From Yes71-27 sp040758635 (GTDB lineage Bacteria > Bacillota > Desulfotomaculia > Desulfotomaculales > Ammonificaceae), in the NCBI GenBank assembly GCA_040758635.1, contig JBFLVI010000004.1, positions 32,405 to 96,404 of the forward strand: DNA of 64,000 nt, written 5' to 3'. A program made the translations under genes and the position numbers. This document shows positions 42,268-51,297 of this stretch, piece by piece. Within the stretch, counting starts at the first letter, position 1. The number at the start of each line of letters is the position of its first letter. Below the pieces are notes generated by a model. That model was given only the letters and a program-made list of their open reading frames with translations. It was not told where the DNA came from and ran no database searches.

Positions 42268-42663
42268 GTGGCGGCCAGGGTCCACTTCTACGGCACGGGA
42301 CGCCGGAAAAACGCCATCGCCCGTGTTTTTCTCACGCCAGGAGAGGGCAAACTTTTAGTCAACGACCGCCCGCTCGACGCCTACTTCGGGCGCAAGACGC
42401 TCGAGGTTCTGGTAAGGCAGCCGTTTGAGCTTACCGGAATGTCGGGCCGCTTTGACGTTCGGGCCAAGGTAATCGGCGGCGGGGTCAGCGGTCAGGCCGG
42501 CGCGGTCCGCCTCGGGATTGCCCGGGCGCTGATTCAGGCCGATCCGAACCTCCGGCCGATACTGAAAAAGGCTGGTTTCTTGACCCGCGACCCGCGGATG
42601 AAGGAAAGGCGGAAGTACGGTCTCAAGAAAGCCCGGCGGGCGCCGCAGTTCTCGAAACGTTAA
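42268..42663 (+). CDS. rpsI: 30S ribosomal protein S9
   Basis: 131 residues. YGTGRRKNAIARVFLTPGEG at the N-terminus and the basic tail GLKKARRAPQFSKR, whose last residues reach the P-site tRNA. GTG start with AGGAGGG upstream. Confidence 0.97.
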   Translation: MAARVHFYGTGRRKNAIARVFLTPGEGKLLVNDRPLDAYFGRKTLEVLVRQPFELTGMSGRFDVRAKVIGGGVSGQAGAVRLGIARALIQADPNLRPILKKAGFLTRDPRMKERRKYGLKKARRAPQFSKR

Positions 42664-42690
42664 AGCTTAAGGTGACGGGCCTTTGGGGTC

Positions 42691-42761
42691 TGTTCGAAGT
42701 TCGAGGTTCAAAGTTAGACAGTTCGAGGTTCAAGGTTTGGGGTTACAAGGAACAAGATTCA
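42691..42761 (+). repeat. One-armed heptad array, GTTCRAR subtype
   Basis: TGTTCGA, AGTTCGA, GGTTCAA, AGTTAGA, an 8-base unit, GGTTCAA, GGTTTGG, GGTTACA, AGGAACA, AGATTCA from 42691. Ten units with one phase slip and no complementary arm or palindrome. Lies between rpsI and cwlD; the same heptad type appears inverted near 52.5 kb. Confidence 0.75.
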
Positions 42762-42811
42762 GCGTTCTATGCTTATCATAATAGGGTAATAACTCCTTTT
42801 CCGGGGAAGTA

Positions 42812-43603
42812 ATGATTTATTCAGAGCGACCGGGGAAAGGGGTTGTTTTTTTGAAAGGGATCAGAGGGGCTGGCCCTGCACTGAAGCTTTTGGTTTTGGG
42901 TGTCGGGGCTTATTTATTTCTGGCGGCGGCCCTGCGCATCACGGATTTTGCGCAGGTTAAGAGCACGGAGCGGGGAATAGCCGCCCTTGCCCCCGTGCTG
43001 GTGGACCGGCTGGTGGTGGTTGACCCCGGTCACGGCGGCCCCGACCCGGGAGTAGTGCGGGACGGGGCGCTGGAAAAGGATATCACCCTGGCGGTGGCGC
43101 TGCGGCTGGCGCGGTTCCTGGAGCAGGGCGGGGCGAGGGTGCTGCTGACCCGGGCGGAAGACCGCGACCTGGCGGGTCCCGGTGAAGGCTCCCGCAAGCG
43201 CCGGGACTTGGAACGGCGGGTGGCGCTGGCAAACGAAAATGGTGCCGACGTTTTCGTGAGCATTCACGTAAACAGTTTTCAGAGCCCCAGGGAACACGGT
43301 GCCCAAACCTTTTACCAGCAGGGGTCGCCGGGCGGCCGGGAACTGGCGCAGGCCATTCAGACGGAATGCAGAACCCTTCTGGGAAATACCGACCGGCAGC
43401 CCAAGGCGGGCGATTACTTCACCGGCCGGACAACCACGATGCCTGCGGTCGTGGTGGAAATCGGCTTTCTCACCAACCCCCGGGAATTCAAGCTGCTCCA
43501 GGATACCGCTTACCAGAGCAAGGTGGCTTTCGCCATTTACGCCGGGCTGGTGCGCTACTTCGCGGCGCAGTCCGGGGGCAGCACCCTTACCGGGCGGAGG
43601 TGA
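42812..43603 (+). CDS. cwlD: N-acetylmuramoyl-L-alanine amidase, CwlD type
   Basis: 263 residues. N-terminal membrane or signal helix (LLVLGVGAYLFLAAAL), then an Amidase_3 domain with zinc ligands: His in DPGHGGPDPG, Glu in LEKDITLAV, His in SIHVNSF, and catalytic Glu in VVEIGFLTNP. CwlD prepares muramic-delta-lactam in the spore cortex, which fits the germination genes. rpsI-cwlD is a conserved clostridial order. ATG 42812 has GGGGAAG upstream; TTG 42851 after AAAGGGG is an alternative start. Confidence 0.88.
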   Translation: MIYSERPGKGVVFLKGIRGAGPALKLLVLGVGAYLFLAAALRITDFAQVKSTERGIAALAPVLVDRLVVVDPGHGGPDPGVVRDGALEKDITLAVALRLARFLEQGGARVLLTRAEDRDLAGPGEGSRKRRDLERRVALANENGADVFVSIHVNSFQSPREHGAQTFYQQGSPGGRELAQAIQTECRTLLGNTDRQPKAGDYFTGRTTTMPAVVVEIGFLTNPREFKLLQDTAYQSKVAFAIYAGLVRYFAAQSGGSTLTGRR

Positions 43604-43897
43604 GTAGCCCTGTTTCCTACTCTTGCTTAACCGCGGGGTAGGTCTCTGCTTCACCGGAAAAAACCCAGGGGTACTTGTCTTATCTTTTTCAAACCAACTG
43701 CCGAAATTTGTGATAATCTTTTATGATGAGGGTAAGTTTGCTGCAACGGATATCCCGAGTTGAGGCAGCCCTTCCACTCTGTTTCTTACCTCCCCAAAAT
43801 TCGACGTAAAGTTAATGGTTTCTTTTATCTTTTAAATGCTACCGGATATCCTCGAAGCTTTGTCGGTCATTAACTCGTGGGACCGGGGGCGGTAACA

Positions 43898-44553
43898 GTG
43901 AATCTAATCCCGGAGGTGCTCCGTTCGAAGTTAACCCCTCCCTTTTGGCAAGTCCAGACAGTTCTTCGTCGCGAACTCCTGCAGCAACTCCTGGCCGACT
44001 GGAAGCAGCGCAAGCTCACGGCGATCGTGGCTCCAGCAGGATACGGCAAGACGGTGCTGGCGCAGCAGTTGGCGCAGAACGCCGGGGCGCCCGTGGTCTG
44101 GTACCAGGTGGATGAATACGATAACGACCTGATGGTCTTCGTTTCTCATCTCGTGGCCGGTTCCACTATTTGAGTAACATAGATTACCCCTGGGCGGTGG
44201 AGATGCGGGAGAGGTTGCGGCGTCTCTGGTTCCAGGCTAGGGAGCAGTTGGCCCGGATACATCTTGAGCAGGGCGATTACTCCCGGGTGATGGAACACCT
44301 TCAGGTGCTCCTGGGAGCCAACCCGTTCTGGGAGGAGGGGCACCGCCTGGCCATGCAGGCTTATGCCGCCATGGGCGACCGCCGCGCCGTCGCCCGGCAG
44401 TACCGGCGGTTGGTGTGCCTTTTGCGGCAGGAACTCGATGTAGCGCCGGAAGCTGCCACAAAAACGCTCTTTATCCGGTTATGCAATAAGGGAGATCGTC
44501 CTCCGCCGGCCTTAATAAGTTCACCCCGCAACGGGACGGAGGGGTCACATTGA
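43898..44553 (+). pseudogene. Remnant of a MalT/LuxR-type ATP-dependent regulator with BTAD domain
   Basis: Two adjoining fragments in different frames. 43898-44173 encodes the N-terminus of a large STAND regulator: LTPPFWQVQTVLRRELLQQLL and the Walker A segment IVAPAGYGKTVLAQQLA. 44170-44553 encodes a bacterial transcriptional activator (BTAD) domain: RLWFQAREQLARIHLEQGDY...EEGHRLAMQAYAAMGDRRAVARQYRRL. Complete relatives are around 900-1100 residues, so most of the middle has been deleted and the frame shifted. The preceding gap (43604-43897) holds only a possible -10, TG-T-GATAAT. Confidence 0.7.
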
Positions 44554-45293
44554 AGAGGGTCTGGCTGCTTATTCCATGCGTTTGCCTTTTGTTTCTCACC
44601 GCAGCCTGGGCGCTGGCCGCGGGGAGAGCCGTACGCCTCGTCGTTGACGAACAGGAGCTTGCCGTTTTCCCGCCGCCCTTTATCTCGGAGAACAGAGTCT
44701 TCGTTCCCCTGCGGGCGGTGGCGGAGGCTTTGGGGGCGGATGTGAGCCGGGACGCGGCGACAAGAACCGTGCTGGTTGAAACACCGGCGAAGAAGGGAGA
44801 ACGCTACCTCCAGGGGTTGCGGGAGCCGGCGGGGCAGCCCGACATCGCGAGGAATTTCGTCAGTGCCGCCGCGTTGCGGGACGTGCTCGATGACGACCGG
44901 GACGGGGATTTGGCCGACTACCGGGAAGGCCACAGCGGCGGCGACCTTATCGCCAACGACCCGTTGGTGGTGGATGTGCGTGCCGGGAGCGACTTCGCCG
45001 CTGCGCATATCCCGGGCGCGGTCTGGGTTGCCCCGGCGCAGGAGATGGGGAAAAAAGAGAACGTGGCGCGGCTGCGGGAGTTGCTTGACGCCCACGCGGC
45101 GCGGGGTGGGAAAAACGAGGTGGTCGTCTACTGCTATACGGGGCATACGGCGGGTTTGGCAGCCGGGGTGCTGGGTACCCAGGGTTTTAACGTCAAAAAC
45201 CTTAAATTCGGCTTCGATATCGCCTGGTCCGGCACCCAGACGGCACCGGCGGCGATCAAGGCCCCGACGGAGGCGATTTCCTGTGAAACCTGA
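44550..45293 (+). CDS. Secreted stalk-domain (copper amine oxidase N-like) and rhodanese fusion
   Basis: 247 residues. Signal peptide (1-24), then a copper amine oxidase N-terminal-like domain (VRLVVDEQELAVFPPPFISENRVFVPLRAVAEALGADV), usual in clostridial surface proteins, then a rhodanese domain (about 135-230) with catalytic Cys in CYTGHTAG. Rhodaneses carry sulfane sulfur; an exported one is unusual and could handle thiosulfate or polysulfide at the cell surface. TTG start, overlapping the end of the regulator remnant. The 3' end abuts the truncated hepT on the other strand. Confidence 0.75.
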   Translation: MKRVWLLIPCVCLLFLTAAWALAAGRAVRLVVDEQELAVFPPPFISENRVFVPLRAVAEALGADVSRDAATRTVLVETPAKKGERYLQGLREPAGQPDIARNFVSAAALRDVLDDDRDGDLADYREGHSGGDLIANDPLVVDVRAGSDFAAAHIPGAVWVAPAQEMGKKENVARLRELLDAHAARGGKNEVVVYCYTGHTAGLAAGVLGTQGFNVKNLKFGFDIAWSGTQTAPAAIKAPTEAISCET

Positions 45294-45580
45294 ATCAGAA
45301 GGTCTTTATGCCACGACTTTCCTGAAGGGATACCCCCGTCTATTTCTATCGCAATTATTTTGAAGATGTTTTCGACTGCAAGATACCAGTCATCCAGGAC
45401 AGCCCCCATCAATATACAAACGTCTGCTTCTTCCACCAGAGGGTCCTTGCTGCCTGTCCTTCTGATTTCACCGAGTAGATTTGAATACTTTTTCAGTCTC
45501 CCTTCGGTTTTGACCAAGTTTCTTATTTCGGCGCCGATCCTCGCTTTCAATACCCGAAATCTTCGTTCATCCGGACTCAC
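45134..45580 (-). pseudogene. Truncated HepT-like toxin
   Basis: Starts at GTG 45580, overlapping the MntA stop (GTGA). The N-terminal 90 residues match HepT-like proteins: SPDERRFRVLKARIGAEIRNL...AVENIFKIIAIEIDGGIPSGKSWHKDLL. Homology fades near 45290, where the frame runs antisense into the rhodanese gene, and the RX4-6H RNase motif of the family (R/N...HxY region) is not seen. So the toxin's active end has probably been lost by a rearrangement at about 45290. Confidence 0.6.
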
Positions 45581-45957
45581 AACACCACTCCTTCCCGCAA
45601 AACTTTTTCCTTTAAAGGGGGGAAAGCGTCTTCTTCGCAAACTACGGAGACGGGAAAGGGATGCGCTATCTCCTCAGCTTCGACCAGCATCCGCCAGTAG
45701 TCGCCCTTAAACCCGACCACAAAAAGGTCTATGTCTGATCGTTCATGGAAGGTCCCCCATGCGAGAGATCCGTATAGATAAACCTCAATTGCCTCCCACT
45801 TCTCCTTCAGGGACCTGGCTACCATTTGCGCCTTAGCAAGCGCCTCTTTCCTTAGTTGCTGCCGTGCCTCCTTGCGTTTCCGAGCCAGCCGGCGAAACTC
45901 TGCCAGAAACTCCGGACTCGGTTTCCAGTCCCCTTCTTTTTCGGCTTCGGTCACCAC
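45577..45957 (-). CDS. MntA-like nucleotidyltransferase antitoxin
   Basis: About 126 residues. Minimal nucleotidyltransferase with VYLYGSLAWGTFHERSDIDLFVVG: the GS and DxD metal-binding motif of MntA, which AMPylates and neutralises HepT toxins. GTG 45957, six bases after GAGGGAG, is preferred to a further upstream TTG with no ribosome-binding site. Paired with a truncated hepT. Confidence 0.75.
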   Translation of the reverse strand: MVTEAEKEGDWKPSPEFLAEFRRLARKRKEARQQLRKEALAKAQMVARSLKEKWEAIEVYLYGSLAWGTFHERSDIDLFVVGFKGDYWRMLVEAEEIAHPFPVSVVCEEDAFPPLKEKVLREGVVL

Positions 45958-46105
45958 GACATTCTCCCTCTGACTGTCTTTCGCTTTCAGGATATCAAAC
46001 GAGGTAAGACAAGGCAAGTTTAACGGTTTTTGTACTGGAGTAGCACTGCCTGGTTTTCCTATGCCCTTGCACTACAGGGGTGGGAGGTGAGAACAAAGGG
46101 TCTTT

Positions 46106-46948
46106 TCAGCGTCTTCCGTCGCGCTCGCGGTCGTAGGGAAGAGGGATGTACTGCACCGAGGGGCGGCGCTGCCCGGGTTGCGGGTAAAGCTCCATCAGGG
46201 CGTAGATCTCTTTCGGCAGGTCGGTGCTGACCGGGAGGCCCAGTTCTCTGAGTTGCTCGTAGGTAATGGGGTAGTCGTGGGTGAAGCGGCCGCTGGTTAA
46301 AAAGTGGGCGACGGCCGCCGCTTTTTCCGCCCCCATTTTCCGCTCCAGGAGAAATCGCACGATCTCTGTCACCTGCCGGATCGCCTTGCGGGAAATGTCG
46401 GCGAGCACCATCGTAGTATCGTCAACCTTGTCAATTCCCTTCTGGCGCACGGTCTCCAAAATCGAGGCGGCCGGGTAGTTCCCGAGCTGCGGGTCCACCG
46501 GTCCCAGGACGGCGTTTTCGTCCATGACGATCTCGTCGGCGGCCAGGGCGACCATTGTTCCGCCGGACATCGCGTAGTGAGGCACGAAAACCGTCACTTT
46601 AGCCGGGTGTTTCTCCAGGGCACGGGCGATCTGCTCCGCGGCCAGGACAAGCCCGCCGGGCGTGTGCAGCAGGAGGTCGATCGGCATCTCCGGCGGGGTA
46701 TAGCGGATGGCCCGCAGGACGTGTTCGGAGTCTTCGATGTTGATGTAGCGGCTCAAGGGTAAACCAAGCAGGCTGAGGAGTTCCTGGCGGTGGATCATCG
46801 TGATGACGCGGGAGCGGCGGCGCTGCTCGATGGTGCGGATGAGGCGCACCCGCTGGATCTCCAGGCGCTGCTGCTTCAGCATCGGGAGGAAGGCGAAGAT
46901 GAGGAAAATCAGCCACAGGACCTCGAAAAAAGAGAAGGATGCCTCCAT
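46106..46948 (-). CDS. Membrane-bound Clp-class serine protease (SDH/SppA-like)
   Basis: 280 residues. N-terminal membrane helix (FFEVLWLIFLIFAFLPML), then a crotonase/ClpP-like fold of the SDH proteinase family. Nucleophile Ser in HYAMSGGTMVALAAD, preceded by LLLHTPGGLVLAAEQIA which forms the oxyanion region. Possibly cleaves signal peptides or membrane proteins. Transcribed leftward and divergent from the next gene. Confidence 0.8.
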   Translation of the reverse strand: MEASFSFFEVLWLIFLIFAFLPMLKQQRLEIQRVRLIRTIEQRRRSRVITMIHRQELLSLLGLPLSRYINIEDSEHVLRAIRYTPPEMPIDLLLHTPGGLVLAAEQIARALEKHPAKVTVFVPHYAMSGGTMVALAADEIVMDENAVLGPVDPQLGNYPAASILETVRQKGIDKVDDTTMVLADISRKAIRQVTEIVRFLLERKMGAEKAAAVAHFLTSGRFTHDYPITYEQLRELGLPVSTDLPKEIYALMELYPQPGQRRPSVQYIPLPYDRERDGRR

Positions 46949-47120
46949 TTTTGGTTTCCCCCAGAGGGTTGCGCGTTTTACGGCCGGCCGGTATACTTTA
47001 TTTTGTCCGCGTCGAAAGGAATACAGTACGCCGGACGCGAATACTGATTCATACGATCTACAGCAGTATTTTACCAGGTATCTTCCAGAGGGAGCAAGCC
47101 TGTCGAAAAAGGAGTAGTGG

Positions 47121-47870
47121 ATGATGTTACCGGTTGCAGATGTCTATTCGGCGCTGGTCTTTGCAGAAAACAACGACCTGCTGACGGACCTCGCCAAGCT
47201 GTACGAGGGGCTTCCGGAAAAGGAATGTGCCGGTTGCGCGGACTGTTGCGCCAATCCCCCGGCGGCCGCTTTTGTCGAATATCTGAATGTCTGGCGGTAC
47301 CTGCAGGACAACCTGGCGGAGAAACGGGCGGAGCTCTTCAAGCGGGCGGCCGAGTTCTTCTTCCTGGAACTGGCGGATCCCGGCCTGAAATGTCCCTTTC
47401 GGGAGGCTGAAAACGGGTGCCTGGTCTCCCCGGTCCGGCCGCTCGGCTGCCGGCTGTTCGGGATGCTGAACCGTGCCGACTACGAAGAGCTTGAACAGGA
47501 GCGGATCAAGCACCTTGAGGGGGTAGCGGCGGTTTTCCGCACCGATTACGGGATTGAGTTGCCCGCTGCCGTTCTCTCACCGCGCCCCTATTGCGAGCGC
47601 GGCGAAAAAGGGAGCATTCCGGAGGTGAGCGGGGCGGAAGCCAAGGAATACAGGATGCGCCTGCTGGTGCTCGATGCCGGTGTGGTGGCGCCGGAAGTGG
47701 TTTTTCAGGAGCGGACGTTTCTCCCCCTGCCGGTTCACCTTGCCATGACGGTTTTGAACACCGGGGTGCGCTCCAAGCGGGTTGAGGTTATCCGGGAGTT
47801 TCTTGCAGGTTCGCGGACTTTGCTGGATAAGTACGCGGGCCGTGCTGCGGAGATTCGCTTTGAAGCATGA
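47121..47870 (+). CDS. YkgJ-like cysteine-cluster protein
   Basis: 249 residues. The N-terminal CAGCADCC, with later CPF...GCLVSPVRPLGCRLFG, is the CxxCxxCC pattern of the YkgJ/UPF0153 family, thought to bind zinc or an FeS cluster. The C-terminal half is unassigned. AAGGAG is 7 bases before ATG 47121. Overlaps the LysE-type gene by 4 bases (ATGA). Function unknown. Confidence 0.7.
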   Translation: MMLPVADVYSALVFAENNDLLTDLAKLYEGLPEKECAGCADCCANPPAAAFVEYLNVWRYLQDNLAEKRAELFKRAAEFFFLELADPGLKCPFREAENGCLVSPVRPLGCRLFGMLNRADYEELEQERIKHLEGVAAVFRTDYGIELPAAVLSPRPYCERGEKGSIPEVSGAEAKEYRMRLLVLDAGVVAPEVVFQERTFLPLPVHLAMTVLNTGVRSKRVEVIREFLAGSRTLLDKYAGRAAEIRFEA

Positions 47871-48526
47871 TGGACGCGGCAGGACTTTTCCTCACGGCGT
47901 TCATCGTGGCCCTCACCGGCGCGATGATGCCGGGGCCGCTCTTGACGGTGACGGTGGCCGAGACCGTCCGGCAGGGTCCCCGCGCGGGGCCGCTGCTGGT
48001 GGCCGGTCATGGAATCCTGGAGGCTGCGCTGGTGGCGGCCCTGGCTGTAGGGTTGGGGCCGTTCATCTCCCGTCCGGGGGTGGTCGCGGGGATCGCGCTT
48101 TTGGGCGGCGGGTTTTTGCTCTGGATGGGGGTTACCATAGTTAGGGACGCCGTCGCCGGGCGAGTCGCGCTGGATCTGAAAGCGGAGGGTGAGGAAACGC
48201 CGCCTAATCCGGGTGCCGGAACGGTGCGGTTGATCGGCCTTGGATCGGCGGTGAGCGTTTCCAACCCCTACTGGAGCCTCTGGTGGGCTACGATCGGCGT
48301 TAAGTATGTAAGCGACGCGCTAACCCTCGGTTTTTTGGGAGTCACCATTTTCTTTGCGGGGCACATCCTGGCAGACCTGGCCTGGTACGCGGCGGTGGCG
48401 TTCGCCGTGGCCGGAGGCAGGCGTTTTCTAACCCCCGCGCTTTACCGGGGCATCCTGGCGGTGGCAGGCCTGTTTTTGATCGGGCTGGCGGGGTATTTTA
48501 TCCTCAGGGGGGTCGCGGTGCTGTAA
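47867..48526 (+). CDS. LysE-family exporter
   Basis: 219 residues, six membrane helices. FLTAFIVALTGAMMPGPLLTVTVAE at the N-terminus matches LysE/RhtB translocators of amino acids and related compounds. GLGSAVSVSNPYWSLWWATIG (after a charged loop) is the second conserved block. Translationally coupled to the upstream gene. Substrate unknown. Confidence 0.82.
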   Translation: MMDAAGLFLTAFIVALTGAMMPGPLLTVTVAETVRQGPRAGPLLVAGHGILEAALVAALAVGLGPFISRPGVVAGIALLGGGFLLWMGVTIVRDAVAGRVALDLKAEGEETPPNPGAGTVRLIGLGSAVSVSNPYWSLWWATIGVKYVSDALTLGFLGVTIFFAGHILADLAWYAAVAFAVAGGRRFLTPALYRGILAVAGLFLIGLAGYFILRGVAVL

Positions 48527-48630
48527 AGGGATCGCCGGGCGAGTGTTATAAAACTCGAATTTGCCGGGGGCAAGCATGTTGACAACTGAAGGGTAAGCTT
48601 TAAAGAAAAGCCTGGAGACTGCATTTTGGG

Positions 48631-48734
48631 GGTTAGGGGTTGGAGGTTGGAGGTGAGGGTACCTGAGGGAATTCGCTACGCGAATTCCTACAAAAAAACA
48701 TTCTGACTTCTGACTTCTGACTTCTGGCTTCTGG
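48631..48734. repeat. Heptad-arm hairpin element before the AmmeMemoRadiSam genes
   Basis: Left heptads GGTTAGG, GGTTGGA, GGTTGGA, GGTGAGG (48631-48658). Palindrome GGAATTCGC-TAC-GCGAATTCC (48668-48688). Right heptads ATTCTGA, CTTCTGA, CTTCTGA, CTTCTGG, CTTCTGG (48700-48734). The two arms are of different heptad type, so they pair poorly. Confidence 0.8.
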
Positions 48735-48787
48735 TTGGTAAGGCGGAGTTTTGCGGCTTCCTGAATATCCTTCGGGAGGTGGAGGGT

Positions 48788-50167
48788 ATGCCGGAAATTT
48801 CTGGTGCGGTGGTAATAGGGGGAATCGTCCCGCACCCGCCGATTATGGTGCCCGAGGTGGGGGGTAACGAAGCGCGGCGGGTGCGCCGGACCCAGGAGGC
48901 GCTTCTCGAACTGGGCCGCCGGATCAGAGACGGCGGTGCGGAAGTGATGGTTTTCATCTCCCCGCACGGTCCGGTTTTCTGGGACGCGGTGCCTGTGGTT
49001 ACGGTGGCGCGGCTCCGCGGGAACCTGGGCCGGTTTGGGGCGCCGGACGTGAGTTTTACCCTGGATACCGATTTGCGGCTTGCGGATGCCTTGCGGGAGC
49101 AACTGGCGGCGTTGGGCGTGCCGGAAGTGGAAATCGATACGGGTTACGAGCTCGACCATGGTGTGACTGCGCCGCTCTACTGGCTGGAAAAAGGCGGGGT
49201 GGACCTGCCGGCGGTGGTGTGCGGGACGGCGCTATTGCCGCTGTGGCGCCTTTACAACTTCGGGGTGGCCGTGCAACAAGCGGTCGCGGCAACCGGCCGG
49301 AGGGCGGCGGTGGTCGCCAGCGGTGATCTTTCGCACCGCCTTTCCCCGCAGGCACCGTACGGCTACGACCCCAACGGGCCGGTCTTCGACCGGCGGGTGC
49401 AGGAGATCATCGCGGCGGCCGACCCGGTGGCACTCATCGGGCTCGACCCGGTGCTGATCGAACGTGCTGGGGAGTGCGGGCTCAGGCCGATGGTAATGCT
49501 TTTCGGCGCCTTTGACGGCCTGGCGGTGCGGGCTGAGGTCCTCTCCTACGAAGGGCCTTTCGGTGTGGGGTACATGGTGGCCGGCCTAGAGCTGCAGGGT
49601 CCCGATCCGGGGCGCCGCTTCCGTGATGTAATCGCGGAGGATGCTGCCGCCCGGCGGCGGGAAGAAAGCTTTCTGGTGCGGGTGGCCCGCGCGGCGATCA
49701 AGGGTTACCTGGAGCGCGGGGAGCGCATCCGGTCCGGCGAGGTCCCGCCGGAGTTTGCCCGGCCGGCGGGGGTTTTCGTCTGCCTGAAGAAGAACGCGCA
49801 CCTGCGGGGTTGCATCGGCACCGTCGAACCCACGCGGCCGAACATCGTTGAGGAGGTTATCGAAAACGCGATCAGCGCGGCAACGCGCGACCCCCGTTTC
49901 GATCCGGTTGGTCCGGAGGAGGTAGACGATTTAACCATTGCCGTTGACGTACTGGGCAGGCCGGAACCGGTGGGAGGGCTCGAAGACCTGGATCCAAAGC
50001 GTTACGGGGTCATCGTTTCCCGTGGTTCCCGGCGGGGATTGCTGCTCCCCGACCTCGAGGGCGTGGAGACGCCGGAACAGCAGGTGGCCATCGCCCGCCA
50101 GAAAGCGGGGATCGGGCCGGACGAGCCGGTGGTGCTCGAGCGTTTCGAGGTTGTCCGGTACCACTGA
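48788..50167 (+). CDS. AmmeMemoRadiSam protein: Memo/LigB-like domain fused to AMMECR1 domain
   Basis: 459 residues. The N-terminal half (1-270) is a class III extradiol dioxygenase/Memo-like domain: GGIVPHPPIMVPEVGG, VFISPHGPVF, ASGDLSHRLSP. The C-terminal half (285-459) is an AMMECR1 domain with GVFVCLKKNAHLRGCIGTVEP. Both are separate proteins in many organisms and co-occur with the radical SAM enzyme that follows. The pathway has no known function. ATG 48788 is preferred to GTG 48779 because GGAGGTGGAGG precedes it. Confidence 0.88.
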   Translation: MPEISGAVVIGGIVPHPPIMVPEVGGNEARRVRRTQEALLELGRRIRDGGAEVMVFISPHGPVFWDAVPVVTVARLRGNLGRFGAPDVSFTLDTDLRLADALREQLAALGVPEVEIDTGYELDHGVTAPLYWLEKGGVDLPAVVCGTALLPLWRLYNFGVAVQQAVAATGRRAAVVASGDLSHRLSPQAPYGYDPNGPVFDRRVQEIIAAADPVALIGLDPVLIERAGECGLRPMVMLFGAFDGLAVRAEVLSYEGPFGVGYMVAGLELQGPDPGRRFRDVIAEDAAARRREESFLVRVARAAIKGYLERGERIRSGEVPPEFARPAGVFVCLKKNAHLRGCIGTVEPTRPNIVEEVIENAISAATRDPRFDPVGPEEVDDLTIAVDVLGRPEPVGGLEDLDPKRYGVIVSRGSRRGLLLPDLEGVETPEQQVAIARQKAGIGPDEPVVLERFEVVRYH

Positions 50168-50229
50168 TTGTGGGGGGAGAAACGGCTCAAAAAAGTAGCC
50201 TGTCCCCTTTTTGAGGTGAGGGGTTCGGT

Positions 50230-51237
50230 ATGCACGAAGCACGGTTTTACGAAAAGCGGGACGAAGAGGCGGTTTACTGCTCGCTTTGCCCGAAGGGATG
50301 CACCATCAAGGAGGGACATACCGGGTTCTGCCGGGTGCGGGAAAACCGCCGCGGAACCCTTTATACGCTGAACTACGGGCATTGCTCAGCCTGCGCGCTC
50401 GACCCGGTGGAAAAGAAACCGCTGTACCATTTCTACCCGGCACACACAATTCTGTCGCTCGGGACTTTCGGCTGCAACCTGCGCTGCGGTTTTTGCCAGA
50501 ACTGGGAGATCGCGCACGGGGAGCCGCGGACTATAACGCTGGAGCCGGCGCAGGTGGTGGCGATGACGCAGGCCCAGGGGTCGCGCTGTGTCGGGGTGGC
50601 GTACACTTACTCGGAACCGCTCGTCTGGTACGAGTTTGTTTTCGATACCGCCCGGCTGGTGAAGGAGGCCGGTTTCAAAAACGTGCTGGTGACCAACGGC
50701 TTTATCACCGAGGAGCCGCTTCAGGAGCTGCTGCCCTACATCGACGCGCTCAACATTGACGTGAAGTCCTTCCGGGACGATTACTACAAGAAGGTGTGCA
50801 AGGGGCGGCTGGCACCGGTCTTGCGAACCGTCTCCCTGGCAAAGGAGCGGTGTCACGTGGAAGTAACGAACCTGATCGTCACCGGCCTGAACGATTCCGA
50901 AGCGGAGATTGCCGAGCTCGTGGACTGGCTGGCCGGGCTGGATCCCGACATTCCGCTCCATTTTTCCCGCTACTTCCCTAACTTCGAAATGGAGGAGCCG
51001 CCGACGCCGGTGGAAAAGCTTTACCAGGCCCGGGAGATTGCGCGGCGGAAGCTCAGGTACGTCTACCTGGGTAACGTCTGGGACGAGGAAGCCGACAGCA
51101 CTTACTGCCCGGACTGCGGGACGGCTGTAATCCGGCGGGAAGGATACCGGGTCCGGGGTGTGGCCTTCAAGGACGGCCGGTGCACCGCGTGCGGGGCGGC
51201 GATCCAGGTGGTCGGAACGGTTTGGGAACGGAAATAG
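50230..51237 (+). CDS. amrS: AmmeMemoRadiSam radical SAM enzyme (AmrS)
   Basis: 335 residues. N-terminal cysteine motif CSLCPKGCTIKEGHTGFCRVR, radical SAM cluster CNLRCGFCQNW (CxxxCxxC), and a C-terminal double CxxC zinc-ribbon-like tail (CPDCGTAV...CTACGAAI). Related to pyruvate-formate-lyase activating enzymes. AGGTGAGGGG before the ATG. 62 bases after the fused Memo-AMMECR1 gene, so one transcript is likely. Confidence 0.9.
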   Translation: MHEARFYEKRDEEAVYCSLCPKGCTIKEGHTGFCRVRENRRGTLYTLNYGHCSACALDPVEKKPLYHFYPAHTILSLGTFGCNLRCGFCQNWEIAHGEPRTITLEPAQVVAMTQAQGSRCVGVAYTYSEPLVWYEFVFDTARLVKEAGFKNVLVTNGFITEEPLQELLPYIDALNIDVKSFRDDYYKKVCKGRLAPVLRTVSLAKERCHVEVTNLIVTGLNDSEAEIAELVDWLAGLDPDIPLHFSRYFPNFEMEEPPTPVEKLYQAREIARRKLRYVYLGNVWDEEADSTYCPDCGTAVIRREGYRVRGVAFKDGRCTACGAAIQVVGTVWERK

Positions 51238-51297
51238 GCGGCCCGGAACAGAGGTTCAACCGGGGGCGGTGTTAAAGAGAAAAATTTACCCGCCCTA

